From Maniola hyperantus (Eukaryota > Arthropoda > Insecta > Lepidoptera > Nymphalidae): 64,000 nt of DNA. Position numbers and translations under genes: made by a program. Where the stretch lies: assembly GCF_902806685.2 (NCBI RefSeq), contig NC_048539.1:5034501-5098500 (forward strand), written 5' to 3'. The notes under the pieces were generated by a model. That model was given only the letters and a program-made list of their open reading frames with translations. It made no database searches and had not been told where the DNA came from. Positions 32,039 to 44,477 of the stretch are shown one piece after another; the stretch's first letter is position 1; every line of letters begins with the position of its first letter.

Positions 32039-32164
32039 AACCAAAGAGGACCTTATCTCTATTACTCTAAGGCTAACTGTATTTAGAATGATAGATCAAA
32101 GTGTAATGGACAAGTACTTGTACAGTTAAGCCTTAGCGTAATAGAGATAAGGTCGGCTTTGGTT
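32039..32164. mobile_element. Small MITE with TA target duplication
   Basis: Arms of about 42 bp start AACCAAAG and include accttatctctattac, flanked by TA. Total length is 126 bp. Confidence 0.7.
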
Positions 32165-32488
32165 TACCAAGTTCTTAGTTACTAAACCGGTAGCCAATAA
32201 CCGCTCCTTCTCAGCTTTCAGTGAAAGAAAGAAAGAGAAGGCATAATTATTGCGTTTCTAGTTACCAAAAAACCAAACAATGCATTGTCAGTTGCCAGTT
32301 GGCAGTGTTGCGTTGTCAGGTGGTTCGTCATAGATGATAACTGAAAACCGTTGCTAGCTACGACAATAACGCTACGGTACGATATAGGCACGGCAGCGGT
32401 TTTCAGTTAAGTTAAGCTATAGCGGACACATGTCTAATGAACACAGAATATAAATAGTGCTGTATGAAATGAAGTAATAAACTAAAAA

Positions 32489-32871
32489 AAACCGGCCAAG
32501 TGCGAGTCAGGCTCGCGCAATAAGGGTTCCGTACTACAGTCGTTTTTTTTCGACATTTTGCACGATAATTCAAACACTATGATGCATAAAAATAAATAAA
32601 AATCGGTTTTAGAATGTACAGGTGAAGACCTTTCATATGATACCCCACTTGATATAGTCACTCACTTCGAAAGTTAAAAATACTAATTATTAGTTCATGA
32701 CCACAATTTAATTTTATTTGTGTGATCTAACCGGTCGGTGATCAAATTCACGGTTTTCAGATTTTTCCCCAAATGTCAGCTATAAGATCTACCTACCTGC
32801 CAAATTTCATGATTCTAGGTCAACGGGAAGTACCCTGTAGGTTTCTTGACAGACAGACGGACGGACGGACG

Positions 32872-32968
<97 letters not shown>

Positions 32969-33020
32969 CTAAGTGATCCTATAAGGGTTCCGTTTTTCCT
33001 TTTGAGGTACAGAACCCTAA
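32489..33020 (+). mobile_element. GGGTTCCGT element, full length with expanded (ACAG)n
   Basis: Same ends as the 1.4-kb copy (accggccaagtgcgagtcag ... ggtacagaaccctaaa). The internal tetranucleotide tract, a few units long elsewhere, is expanded to about 29 units here. Confidence 0.82.
32846..32967 (+). repeat. (ACAG/ACGG)n microsatellite
   Basis: About 120 bp of the tetranucleotide agac, with five acgg variant units at its 5' end, then perfect acag units. It lies inside the GGGTTCCGT element. Confidence 0.95.
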
Positions 33021-33439
33021 ACTTCGGTCAAGTAGGTACACACGCAGGATTCCGTACTTAAGTAACTAGGTAACTATATTTTTAAAGTTTTCATAGCGGC
33101 CATTTGGAATTTTGAAATAGCGGCAATAGAAATACACATTCTGTGATCAACTCTTCTGTTACGTTGACGAGATTACAGCTCACTAATAGACAGACGGATG
33201 GACGGACTGGCTTAGTAATAAGATCCCGTTGTCGTTGGCATACTTACCTATCGCTCTACCACGACATTGAATACAGCTGGGACAGAATGCAATTTTTACT
33301 TAGGTCATAAAATGAACAAGTAATTTTGTACCTAGGTATTTTTGTCTACGCGACTGATATGTGCCTATAATATTGCAATATTTTAAGTTTAGTTTTTTTT
33401 TAAACTCAGATTTAGCACTAAAAGCTAGACCAAGTAATA

Positions 33440-33890
33440 GTTGCTGTTGTAGTTTCATCAGGTGCTAACCGAGTGAGCAAGGAGGACATCAGACATGTGC
33501 TGGGACGGGAGCAAGTCGACGGGCGTCGCGCGTCGGAGGGAGCGGCGCGGGGCCGGCGCGGTCCTCACTCCTCCGCGCCGTCCGCCGTCCTCCCGGCCGC
33601 CGCTGCAGTCCGCGCGCGGATCCGCCGCCGGCGAGTGCTGTATCTCGTGGCTTTGATCGAGTCTCGCCGCCGACCGCGACACTTTCGACACTCCAGCCGC
33701 CTTTGTTTACTCCCCACGCGCGCCCGACTAACAGCTGTTCCGCGTTCTGTTGCGAATTGTGAACGTAGCTAGTGCAGTTTTTGTGCCAGATCGGAATCAG
33801 TGCGCCCTATTGTGTTTGTGTTTACAGTGTTTGATGGAGCTCGCGGGGCCTCCCCTGCAGTAGTGCAGCAGTGCTCGCGAAGGCCCGGCC
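33440..33890 (+). promoter_or_regulatory. CpG-rich promoter and 5' UTR of the 33.9-kb gene
   Basis: GC content jumps far above the flanking AT-rich DNA, with dense CG dinucleotides (for example ggcgcgg, tccgccgccggcgag). No TATA box is evident. The island leads straight into an ATG in strong Kozak context (ggccATGGCA) at 33891. Open frames on both strands here are by-products of the high GC content. Confidence 0.6.
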
Positions 33891-34769
33891 ATGGCAGCCA
33901 CGGCCCGCCGGGAGATCGACACCGGCGAGGAGGACATCGCCGCGATCGCCAAACAGATTTCGGATCATGCGGAAGCCATATATCAGACTTGGAAAGCGCG
34001 AGGCCTTGCACCCACAGAAATATTGTCATGCAGGCCCACGCCCGGCCTTAAGTTGGCCGAGAGCCTACGGACTAAACCTAAACCGGAACCCAAACCTGAA
34101 ATAAAGCAGCGGCCAGAGCTTCGCAGAGAGCGGCCAGAGATCCGGGAACGTCCCGAGCTTCGCACGGAGCAGAGGCCCGAGCCTAGGCGAGACGTACGCC
34201 TGAGTCTCGAAAGCGAAGCAGTAGAAGTTATGTTGCCTCCAGACTTGGTACCGGAACGAAACGGGACTGGATCTGGTTCCAATATGAGACGGCCGGATAA
34301 CGCAGCAATGCGACTGGAAGTCGCTCGGGAAGAAGAAAGACTTTTGCGAGCTTTGCGTACAGGCGGGGTTGTCGCAGAACGTCCTTCAGAAAGACCTGAT
34401 GTAGTTCCTCCTATATCGCTCGTGGATTACGCAAAAAGTCGATATCAGGATCGGTTGGACACAGGAGCAAGGAAGCCGGCTGCTGGAGCGAGTGGAGAAA
34501 GAAGAGCGTCTTTCGGGTCACATGTCACTGAAGCCAGGTCAAAATTTGAAGCTCGAGCTCGTCGTGCTTCCAGCGCTGGGGCCATTGGGGAGACCGCCTC
34601 GGCACAGGGTACAGCGCCTGTGAGGCCGTTCCTTACGCGTGGTTCTGTGGCTGAACGTGTCCTAATGTTTGAACGATGTCCAAGTGAAGCTACGTTAGAG
34701 TTAGCCAAGAGAAAATCGCCAGCAGCTACCACATGGCGAGGACCGCATGACGTCATTAATAGAGCCCAG
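33891..34769 (+). CDS. First coding exon (293 codons) of a large Arg/Glu/Pro-rich protein, family unassigned
   Basis: The frame opens at ATG 33891 (ggccATGGCAGCC) and runs to CAG|gtaagt at 34769, ending in phase 0. Reading through the donor gives a stop at 34841. The product starts MAATARREIDTGEEDIAAIA. A compact segment, KQISDHAEAIYQTWKARGLA, may be a conserved N-terminal helix. It is followed by a repetitive charged stretch (RPELRRERPEIRERPELRTE), a segment PPISLVDYAKSRYQDRL, and Ala/Arg-rich sequence up to GSVAERVLMFERCPSEATLE. There is no signal peptide or membrane span. The composition suggests the disordered N-terminus of a cytoskeleton-associated or scaffold protein, but I cannot name it. 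Later exons are not identifiable with confidence, so the downstream intron is probably very long. Confidence 0.8.
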
Positions 34770-35323
34770 GTAAGTTTCGATAGTTTCAAACTCAGTGGTT
34801 TAAGCCGTAATGTTTTAAGTTTGCCAGTATTAGGAATGTGAAGTTCAAAACATTTGTACCTAACGTTGCGTGTGTGCCCCAAAGTAAATATTAATTCGAC
34901 TGTTTGTTATGTCGTCATTCAGCCTCACACGGGCGAAAATTGAAATAGACTTATGGACAGAGATGTAGGTACCTACTCATGAATATACTATGTAAGTTTG
35001 CAGCATCAACATTCAACTGTCTAGCTACTCAATGACATCAGCTATAAAATAACACAAGCGCTGGACATAACAAACTCTCGTGAGTATTTGTGTTTTGATA
35101 AACAATGACTTGTCATGGTCACGGGCGTTACGAAGGAATGTTATACGTCGAAACCTAGAACAAAGATATTATATGCACATAAATTAACAGCACTACAGGC
35201 TTCCACCTTTCCAGAATCTTGACGGTGATGCTAAGCGATGTTGTAATGGTGTAAAATAAAATACGCTAGATATATTTAGTTATATGTACTTAAATTGAAG
35301 ATTGTAACTCTAAAACTTTACAG

Positions 35324-35557
35324 ACAAAATATATCTCTGCAGATCAGACTATTCAGGAAGAACAAGATCAATATCCGGATTTCGTACCACAGTTAGTCAA
35401 TAGACTCGACAATTTAATAAATTATGTGACTCTTGGTATTATTATTTTCGTTTATGTACTGAGAAATAAATATGCGTGTAGCTGGTTACAAATAGCTTGT
35501 TTTAGGGCTTGGTACGCCATGTGGTTAGTAGATCGCGGTGATTCGCGGCATTTTTGA
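35324..35557 (+). CDS. Candidate exon with a membrane span, following a good acceptor
   Basis: After aactttacag at 35323 the frame stays open for 77 codons: TKYISADQTIQEEQDQYPDF, then INYVTLGIIIFVYVLRNKYA, then an aromatic end (SWLQIACFRAWYAMWLVD) and TGA. Phase 0 would join to the exon ending at 34769, giving a short membrane-anchored isoform. An ORF of this length can also arise by chance in DNA of this composition. Confidence 0.25.
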   Translation, partial: TKYISADQTIQEEQDQYPDFVPQLVNRLDNLINYVTLGIIIFVYVLRNKYACSWLQIACFRAWYAMWLVDRGDSRHF

Positions 35558-35894
35558 CAAATTGCCAATACGCTGCCCGTTGAACCCGATGAAACTCACA
35601 TCTTTTACTATATACTTAAGTCTGTGGATTAGGTTAAAAGGGAGATTCTAGAAATTAAACCGAAAGCCACACTTACCATACCATGAGGTTCCTTCGCTGG
35701 GCATCTGTTGAATTCATCAGTCAAAGAACACAAGGCGTTGCACTCGTAAAACGAGATATTTGCATTGGAGTCCCATGTAAAATTCTCTACAGTAAATAAT
35801 AGTTTTCTTGTCTTGAGATTGAATGTGCATTATCATTCGTATAAACCTCAGTCATCGATATTATAACCATTGAAAAATATTGATACCCATGTGG

Positions 35895-36145
35895 ACCGCC
35901 GCACTCTCTAGTGCTCTCCACTTTGCCCTGCATGGCAAGATACTCGATGGAATCTCATCTCATGCTGGAAGACGTGTCCGAAGAATTTTAATATGCGACT
36001 CTGCACTAACGCCGACATAGATACCTACGTTGTTTAATGCCGAGTTCTTGGAGTATAGAGACGCGTTGGTACGAAGTTCGTTCCATAAAACTCGTAGCAT
36101 AAGGACGTCGCTTTGTGATAACCATTACTCTGCCAAGAGATTTAT
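35895..36145 (-). mobile_element. Decayed non-LTR retrotransposon C-terminal fragment
   Basis: Minus-strand translation gives TSYQRVSILQELGIKQR, then frameshifted KFFGHVF and YLAMQGKVESTRE. These are the usual order of motifs near the end of RTE/Jockey-like ORF2. Several stops and shifts mark it as old. Confidence 0.6.
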
Positions 36146-36556
36146 GTAGAAGAAGAATCCAAATTAAAAGCATGGATATTTTTATTACCTAATTGTCTCT
36201 AGCTTAAACACTCACAGCCGCCGCCGTCGTTATTGTTGCCAAGGGAGTAGAGACGATTCCAACTATACTACAGATCTTCCTCGATTACGAATGCCGAGAT
36301 TCATCCCCAAGGGATACTCCAATTTGGCACGCTTACATTTTGCCACCTTCTAGAATCAACGTGAGCAATGCGAATTTTGAAAACATACCTAATCATCAAT
36401 GTTTTAAAAGATTGTTTGCATTTCTATAAGTTGTAACAATAGCTATTGCATTTACAATTTGCTATTGTACCAAATCATGAGTAATTTTGTAATCTTTTCT
36501 GTTATTTCATAACAGTTTTAATTAAGGTCACTTCAGGACTTTTTGTTGCCCTTAAG

Positions 36557-36810
36557 GAGCTCTACGCTTGAGAAAAGAAATTCGAGACAATCCCTACAAA
36601 AACACGGAACGTGGAAAAGCTTTGTATTGTATTTACAAGAAATTATTTTTCAGTGATGAAGTTCAAAGTAATCCGGACGGTCATGCGAGCAATTTTTTGA
36701 TTATCGTAATTAGTATAATTGGTACAATTATAGTAATTTTGTTTGGGGTTAGTGTACCATTTGAAATTCGTGGAAAATTTTATATCGCGCTACATAATCT
36801 AGGTACTTAG
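36557..36810 (+). CDS. Candidate exon with a membrane span
   Basis: After ttgcccttaag the frame reads LRKEIRDNPYKNTERGKALY, later HASNFLIIVISIIGTIIVIL, ending HNLGT and TAG. It contains one clear transmembrane segment. The start phase (2) does not fit the exon ending at 34769. Unsupported otherwise. Confidence 0.25.
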
Positions 36811-39613
36811 TCGAAATCAAAAGTTAAAAAGTCGTAGTTTAAAAAATCAAAAACACAACTGTCCTGCTATAAAGCGAACTAAAAAGTAAAAATTTAAAAT
36901 GGTGCCATACAGCCGCCATATTAAATAAAAAAATATATATAACAGTGTCTCATGATGTAAGGATTCTACCCTAATGATACCCCATACATCCAAATCTGTT
37001 CAGACACTTAGAAGGTGTGGTGGAATAAAGAGTCCCACATACATACACAGCACACTCCTCACATACGTACATACACGATCCCTGAAATATCAGTACCTAA
37101 CTGTTCGTTCCTTTATGGAATCATAGATCTAGGTAAGAATGAATTCTCTTCTTAAAGAAACATCGCTACAACTTTATTTAAATTAATTTCAAAATTTATG
37201 TTACGCATGTTACTATATTGGATTCGTAAGTAATTAATATTGAGAAGTTGAGTAAACATCTTGCAGCATTATGTGGTTGCGGTTTTCCGAACAATTGCTC
37301 ATCACGACTCAAACGTGTTAACCAATCAATTTGGTAACCGAGACTGTACATAAACTTAAATAATTATAAAAAGCAAATAGGGAATATAATTAAAACAATA
37401 ATATACTATAGTGAAAGCATTATGAAAATGAAATAAATTAACAATGTGATCGAAACGAATGAATATTAGCACGATGTATTATTAATGCTTACTTAATAAC
37501 GACATAAACTTTCCTTAGTTCCTATTGAAATAGACATGATGACACAGCAATGGCCAAAATCAATAATCAATCTTAGATCTGTAATCTGTAGATAAGATAC
37601 AGCAGTGTTGTTACTTGTTATTTTCTGTTTTTTATTGACAAAGATATAAATACAGATATAGATTGATTATTATTGTTAATTTTTGCCGCAAATCAGCAAT
37701 ACAATGCTGCTTAATTGGTAACACATAATAAGCTGTTGTGACTGAAAGTTGATTCTTATCATAAGTTAATAACATGATTAATAAAATGCTCAGTTGTAAA
37801 ACACCGAAGCTCTAAATTTCAACTCAAACGATGACGATAAGTAAAGTTTTAATGATCAATTGGCAGTTATCGGGTGAATTAACGTTCAGAGTTCAGAATG
37901 TTTTGATGGCAGAGTAGAAATCGGAATTCCTAACTAAGGTCGTGCCATAGTATTCAGAGAGGAGGTACGTTGAGAGCAAAAGAATAGAATAGAATTATTT
38001 TTTCAATTAAACTTTTACAAGTACTTTTGAATCATCAAATTCATCTACCACTGATTCGGAATGCCTTTCTTACCGAGAAGAACCAGCAAAAAACTCGGCG
38101 GTTGCTCTTTTCAAAGATTTCATATACTTTCAATATTACGCCGTGTAATTGCATTAATATTACTTACAATATTATGCCGTTTAATTGCAGTTTCGTGCAT
38201 TGCTGGAGCGAGTTGTAGGTCAAATCCACGCTCTTTTATCATTTACATAATCTTCGATAGGTAAATCGAATATTATGCTTATTTCAGGAGCATAGAATAT
38301 GAATCAAACTTTTCCGGGCTCATAACTATAATATTATACTCGCACCTTCATATTTATTTTTAGAAGATTACGTTTCCCGGATCAATTCGCGATCATATCC
38401 TAGAAGGCATCTCGGATGGACTGCACTATTCAAAAGAAAATCATTTTGTTTGACCCAAATACGTGGAATTTGTTTTTTTCATATCAATTGGCTCTGCAAT
38501 CGGCTTGCGAGATCAGTAAAAGTGGGGCGGTAAGTAACTCAATATTTGCTCTTATCAATATGCAGTACGTTACAAGTTTTATCAATACTTTTAGTAAGTA
38601 TTTCGTGTAGTGCAAATCATATCAGCCGTCACTTATCGTTTATCTGAGTGCATTTTATAATAATCTCAGATATTCATCAAAACTTTAAATAACAATACTG
38701 TTCCGGTGTAGTACGTACTTCTTGGCACCAGCATTCTCGTTCCAATTGCAACAATTATCTTGTTTGTGTCAAATCTTACATAAGCGACATAGCGGGCCGG
38801 TGTTAACTAATTCGCTTCGAAATGAAAATTACGAACATTTTCAATTGATGTCGTTACAAACACGCGATGTTAAAGGAAATTGACTTGGGGCAATCAAAGA
38901 CTATTACAATCGGCTACATAAGTCTGAGCTTGCTACTGCCGTCTTGGAATTTAGTCAAATTGTTAAAAGTTTCTGCTAAAGCTGATCGAATTTCTTCGGA
39001 ACTTTAAGTTTTCAGTTCCGTTCAACTAATGTTTAAAGGAATGTACGGATGTATCTATAAATAAAACAATTGCGAAACCATAAATATATCACTAACCGTG
39101 TTTGTTATAAACGCTTAGTCCCACTTAAAATTTTATAAAATTCTGTACTTAAAGTTTTGTTTTGATTATAAATAGAGATCAAAGCCGAAGATTAATGAAT
39201 ACTAGTTCTATTGATAGTCAAAGTAAATATTCATAGGGCGTTGCCTTAGTCTCAGACTCTAAAATCTTAGCAGCGAGTCATAACTCGCCACAGATTACGA
39301 AAGCGTGCATGCCTTTAGCATGTACCTACATACAGTTTCTCTATAATCTTGTACGTTGTTAACTCTACCGTAAATATATGTTCGGAAATGTCGTAAAGGC
39401 TAAGAATAAATTTTTACTTCGCTCACTGCGCTTGACTTGTTCAGCGATGCGTCAACGCAATGATTTATGCCGTCATTCACTAAAACCTTGTACATAATCG
39501 TATTTAGTCAAGTTGGTACATATCACACATCACGTCATGGATTAAAACCTGACGGAGCATTGAGGCCACAACTTTGGTGGCCCTTTAATAATGGACTACT
39601 ATTTTCCTGATAG
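36811..39613. other. No gene seen (one doubtful exon at 38.4 kb)
   Basis: AT-rich sequence without convincing exons, repeats of the listed families or structured elements. Probably intron of the gene starting at 33891, or intergenic. Confidence 0.5.
38404..38529 (+). CDS. Doubtful 42-codon internal exon
   Basis: Between catatcctag and gtaagt lies an open, phase-0 stretch (KASRMDCTIQKKIILFDPNT, then WNLFFSYQLALQSACEISKS). The phase would fit after 34769. The acceptor lacks a strong pyrimidine tract. Confidence 0.18.
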
Positions 39614-39774
39614 AACCATGATGGCCTAGTAGTTAAGACTTTCGTCTCCTACCTAGGTCGGGGGTTCGGTCCGGGTCACGTCCCTCTAAGTTTTTGGAGT
39701 TTAATCACTTGCTTTAATGGTGAAGGAAAACATCGTGAGAAAACCTGCATGTTCTCCGTAATGTTCTCAAAGAT
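39614..39774 (+). mobile_element. tRNA-derived SINE, 3'-truncated at an RTE fragment
   Basis: Head gatggcctagtagttaagac and body, then sequence switches within 'ttctcaaagatg' to reverse-complement RTE. Confidence 0.75.
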
Positions 39775-39985
39775 GCCCTGCCCATTGCCACTTCAGCTTC
39801 GCAACCCGTTGAGCTATGTCGGTTACTCTAGTTCTCCTACGGCTCTCCTCATTTCTGTTTTGATCACGTAGCTATGCTTGGAGTTGAGCACTCCAAGCAT
39901 CGCTCTCTCCATCGCCCGCTGAGTGACTCTGAGATTTACGTTAGGTATGTAGAGTTTGAGAGGACGGGAGCATCTTATTTGTCAT
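39775..39985 (-). mobile_element. RTE LINE fragment, minus strand
   Basis: On the minus strand it reads like the RTE C-terminal region (QRAMERAML, then a short insertion, then AVGELE/TDIAQRVAKLKWQWAG-like sequence). It replaces the 3' part of the SINE that ends at 39774, so one element inserted in or recombined with the other. Confidence 0.7.
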
Positions 39986-40494
39986 GTAGTTACTTCCATT
40001 GCAGGGGCCATTGACACACATTTTCGAGTATAACAGTGTGTTTTACTCGTTTAGAATTACAAGTAGCGTTAAACAGGATATGATTTGATATATTCGGGTC
40101 ACGAACTGAGCTACATTGTAAATCCTTGCATGGACTGCTTTATTTAAGCTTTCCTTATTGAAATGTGACACATATTAAATCACACAGACCAGGTCAATTC
40201 TACGTAAATAAGATCACTTGCAAGAATTACTTAGTGACCTTATACCTAGCTAAGTATTTTATGTAGTAGGGTTTATTGTAGTTAGACTTTCCTTAATAAA
40301 ATGCAATAGGTATATAGTAGGGACCTAAAAGCGATGATTCCTTAAGAACGATTGATGATGATGATGACTTTTAAATTAGTAACGACTGTCGAAACTCGAG
40401 ACTATGATTCTCGGTCTTTGCCTATTTCTGCCATTGTTACAATTTTTTTACGCAAATGGCGTCAGGATCAGGTTAATTTTACTTTTCATGCAAA

Positions 40495-40715
40495 CACTAG
40501 ATAATGCCCGTGACTTCGTCCGTGTGGATATATAAGTTGTTGAAAATCCCGCGGGAGCTCTTTAATTTTCCTGTGTAAAAAGAAGCATATTATGACTGTG
40601 TTAATAATTCAAAGTATAATCTATTCCAAACTTCAGCCAAATCATTCCAGTCATTGAGGGGTTCCACGTGAAGGAGTAACAAACATCCAAACTTTCACAT
40701 TATTTTATTAGGATT
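40495..40715 (-). mobile_element. Helitron-like element
   Basis: ctagataatgcccgtgactt at the left, a tatattattttattaggatta-like end at the right. The middle is diverged. Confidence 0.58.
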
Positions 40716-41889
40716 AAGGTAATAGGATGGCGTTAGGAAGAGCTGTGGCTTTATAGGTAGGTACCTACTTGTTGGTAGCAACTTTTTTGGCACAAGACAA
40801 AAGAAAAAAAACATTTTGTCTTATCCGAGTCCATTTTTTTTCAATGCACAGCGGAAAGAGATTGTTCACCTCGCCGGACGTGTCTTCTAACCGTTCAGAA
40901 AAAATAGCGTTCCAAAATTAAACTCCCAACGACGGGAATGGGTTGGCTGACGCCCAGCGGCGCGGTAGACGAGTGACAACCGAGCGCATACGACAGAAGC
41001 CGACGAATAATATGAGTAACATGGTGGTGGATTTTATGTATGGGAACTAGGAATTTGGTAGGAATCGATTATTAATTGTTATAAAATAATAACTGCAATA
41101 CCAATCGGTAAACCATTATCTAACATCACGCCACGATCTCGGGGGCGTACGGGCTAACCAATTCCAACAACCCATTCGTTCCAACGCCATCTCCAAGCGT
41201 CACATGAAGGACCCTTAGGAAGACGAAGTTAGCTGATGTCTAATTATTGACGCCGCGCTGTAGCGTCCAGTACCGGGCCTACGCATCATACCAGCTCAAT
41301 CCGATGTTTACCGGTACCATTCTTGTTACTAATTACAATAATTCCCGTCATAGTTCGCCTCGCGTCATTCCGATATCTACTGCAATGCGGATTGAAATGC
41401 AAATAGAAACTTAATCTGCAAATTTCATTATTTCCACTATCGAATAGTAACTGGAATAAATCAATAAGTTAAATAGAATAGGAGCTGTTATATAATATTG
41501 GAAACCATAATTTTACAAGTGGTTTAAAATCGTCAAAATAATCTACCACTGATTTTATTGTACCGTCCTACCGAGAAGAACCAGCAAGAAATGTTACTTA
41601 GCTTAAAAATCTTTTGTTATCACAGATTCTAAAATCTCTTTCTTGATCTGTAGTGTGGGTAATAGTTTTAAAACTTTTAAAAGTTAACTCGATTTCAATT
41701 CTGCCTACTGTACTAAAGCTTTCGTAATTCTATAACGTAAAGTTTTTGACTACGCCGTTCCCGTTTTTTTATATGCCGTTTTCTTTGAGAAGTTTATATA
41801 AAGTTTCTTTTTAAGGCAGTTTCCTTTTTTTATTAGTTCCACAACTAACCACCATCAACTGGTCAACTTGGATTTGGGACACAAATCTA

Positions 41890-42038
41890 AATATAAAAAA
41901 GGAAAAGCACAGCAGATAGCTTTTATGACGTAGGCATCCGCTAAGAAAGGATTTTTGAAAATTCAACCCCTAAGGGGGTGAAATAGAGGCTTGAAGTTTG
42001 TGTAATCCACGCGGATGAAGTCGCAGGCATAAGCTAGT
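41890..42038 (+). mobile_element. Helitron-like element, 5'-deleted
   Basis: Contains cataggcatccgctaag-like sequence and ends gatgaagtcgcaggcataag-CTAG. Confidence 0.65.
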
Positions 42039-43852
42039 ATTTAGGTATATAGGTAGATACAAACATTTGAATTTATATAAAAAAATCATAAGTAGGTTTG
42101 CGTCCTTTATAATTTTTTAGGCCTGAACAAATTGCCAACAGACCTTTCACCTGACCTTTGAGAATCCAAAAGGTAGAATTTTTCAATTATATTAATGTGA
42201 TTTGATTTAAACAAACTCTACTTCTCGGAATTGTTGACGGCCATCTTAAATTTATATTCGCCGTCCATTCACAGAATTTAAATGGGACACACGGATAAAA
42301 GAGGTCAAGAATTCTTAAACGGAACGCAAACACGAGTGCTTTAATAACATATTAAAACATTCATTATGACTGCAGTAGCTAATGTGCCAAATTATTCTCT
42401 GAAAACCACTTCAATTGTGTATTCAATAATGCTTTTTTGTTCTAAATCTTTAAACAAAAAGCAAATTAAGTATACAAAATCTATATTGAATTAATTTAAA
42501 TCTAAAACCGAGGCATTGTACTTACCCAAGATGCTGGCTGCATTGCCCCTTTAGATGGCTAAACTAATTCTTTATCCAAGGTAGGGTCTTGGGTCCCCGG
42601 TCGACTCGAAAACTATTTATTTAATAGTGTCACAACGTCCAAATAGACGCTCAAAAGTTTTTGTAAAATCTGTAGACGAGTTTTCAGCTTGATGGCCTGT
42701 TGAAAGATTACAACTAGGACGATAAATTAAATCACATTCTGTACCACAACTATTCGCTTAATTACTTATCCAGAACCGGTTCTAAACTAAACATTTTACG
42801 ACTAAGTATAATCCGAGTGTCAATTACACGCATGCGTTGCTTACACGCAATGCTTTCATTCGGTCATTGTTCACTACTTCCGCCACACAGTTTCCTACTG
42901 ACCGATTTGACTTCCTATGTTCCACTGTGTATAGAAAGATATGCTCCGCTAGCTATATAAGTGGACTGTGGAAAAGTAAATTGTACAAAAAATTGTTCCT
43001 ATAAGTATTATTAAATTTTGTCAACATACCTATTTATAAAATTTTAGTTAGAATAGCTAATAATTTAGTTAGAACGGCGTTTGTTTTACAAAAATTCACT
43101 CGGTAGTTTCGTACCTGAAAAAATTAATTGGTGTTTAAAAATGATTTTTATTTTTTAAAACACAATGGCTGAATGTAAATTTTAAGAATTAGCTCATATG
43201 TAAAGCCCTCTCAGTATGAACCTTAGAGAATAGGTTTAAAAATACTAATAATAATTCTTGATGAGACCATAAAAAATGTTTTGGAACACAAAATTTGCAG
43301 GCACCATGACGACTATTCATACATATGATATGTGACCTTAAAATATAAAACAAAAGTCAAACTGTAGTCCTCATATTTTGCAAACGAAATTCCTATTCCA
43401 ACTTAAAAAAATTAATTAAAAACTATTTAAGAATTTCTGTTAAAAAGTAAAAAACAATAAATCATCATGACTTCTTAGATACTAATAAAATACAAATGCA
43501 AACCTTACTTAATTATTCAGAACTCTAAAATGCTTGACGAACCCAAATTCAAGCAGGTTTGACCGATATATGAGCCAACTTCTCACTCCGTATTTGGGAT
43601 CTCTAGAGATTTGATTCTCGACTCAATATGGTTTCAGTTTTGCAATTTAAACATTTCAAAACACGTAGTAGGTTGCACGTTTTATCATAGAAACAACTAC
43701 GAAATTGTGTACACAAATAAATGATTCATGGATACCTATTTATATCTATTATCTATCCTGTAGGTATTGCCAAATGCCTCGGTCAAGTGGCTTCGATTAA
43801 TTCTCAAGTCAAGCCTAAAAGCTGTAGGGATTTTCTGTCAACAAATCCTTGG

Positions 43853-44110
43853 TAACAGTTGGTTGAGTTGGAACGTTAGATCTGTTATCCTGTAGAGCAC
43901 GTAAAGATCCTGCTGCCTGCGCCTGATCTCTCTCCAGACGCATCGGATTTTCTTCCCATCTCTATGAAAGTGAGGGAACAGAGAGTACACTGTGTTGTAC
44001 CACCAAGTTTTGCGCAGACATTTGTGCACTATAGCACTCCTGAATTAGTCTTCGCTGCGATTAGTCGCCGTGGCCGAAAATCGGTGTCCTAGGACTTTTT
44101 CGGCGAAGCA
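43853..44110. other. GC-richer unclassified block, probably an interspersed repeat
   Basis: Contains ctctccagacgcatcggatt and gcgcagacatttgtgcacta, unlike its AT-rich flanks. A 63-codon minus-strand frame crosses it but has no recognisable motif. Confidence 0.3.
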
Positions 44111-44167
44111 TTCTTCTTTTTTGAGACGTGTCTCATTATTGAAGGTCGTGACTTGTGACCCTTTTCA

Positions 44168-44236
44168 TTTAGTACCTATGTCTAGAAAGTCTATCATTAT
44201 GTGATAATGATAGACTTTCTAGACATAGGTACTAAA
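44168..44236. repeat. Perfect 33-bp hairpin with a 3-base loop
   Basis: Arms 44168-44200 and 44204-44236 are exact reverse complements, and the loop is gtg. The arms have no obvious transposon ends. Confidence 0.9.
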
Positions 44237-44477
44237 GCAGTGTTCTCGCATCTGTCTCGCATAACATCCTTCTGTCAACAACAATCCAATCTTCAGTAAC
44301 TAACGCCATATAGGTACATAATCTTATAGCACCATGATTCGCTATCCGATTCGCTAATGGCAATCGCCACGCCACAACATAAGAGATCGGTTATCGCTTA
44401 TGGTTTCCTGTAATCGCGTGGAGCATGCCAACCGGCTGTTCTAGACCTTGAGGTCAAGTCATTAATACTCAGTACAT

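Larger units (their letters stand above)
39990..43850. other. No gene seen; two Helitron-like fragments only
   Basis: Apart from the elements at 40.5 and 41.9 kb it is unique, AT-rich DNA with short frames broken by stops. The block 40940-41400 is somewhat richer in CG dinucleotides but not coding. Confidence 0.5.

Noticed and set aside
33458..34282. Several long ORFs on both strands around the CpG-rich first exon
   Set aside because: They overlap the well-supported exon starting at 33891 and arise from high GC content and few stop codons.
35690..35790. Minus-strand Cys-containing exon candidate (ECNALCSLTDEFNRCPAK) with a gtaagt donor
   Set aside because: Neighbouring candidate exons do not match in phase without forcing weak acceptors, the plus strand is equally open, and decayed LINE sequence lies beside it.
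36330..36420. Minus-strand short frame MFSKFALLTLILEGGKM, signal-peptide-like
   Set aside because: Only 17 codons, and the continuation across a 75-bp intron gives an implausible product.
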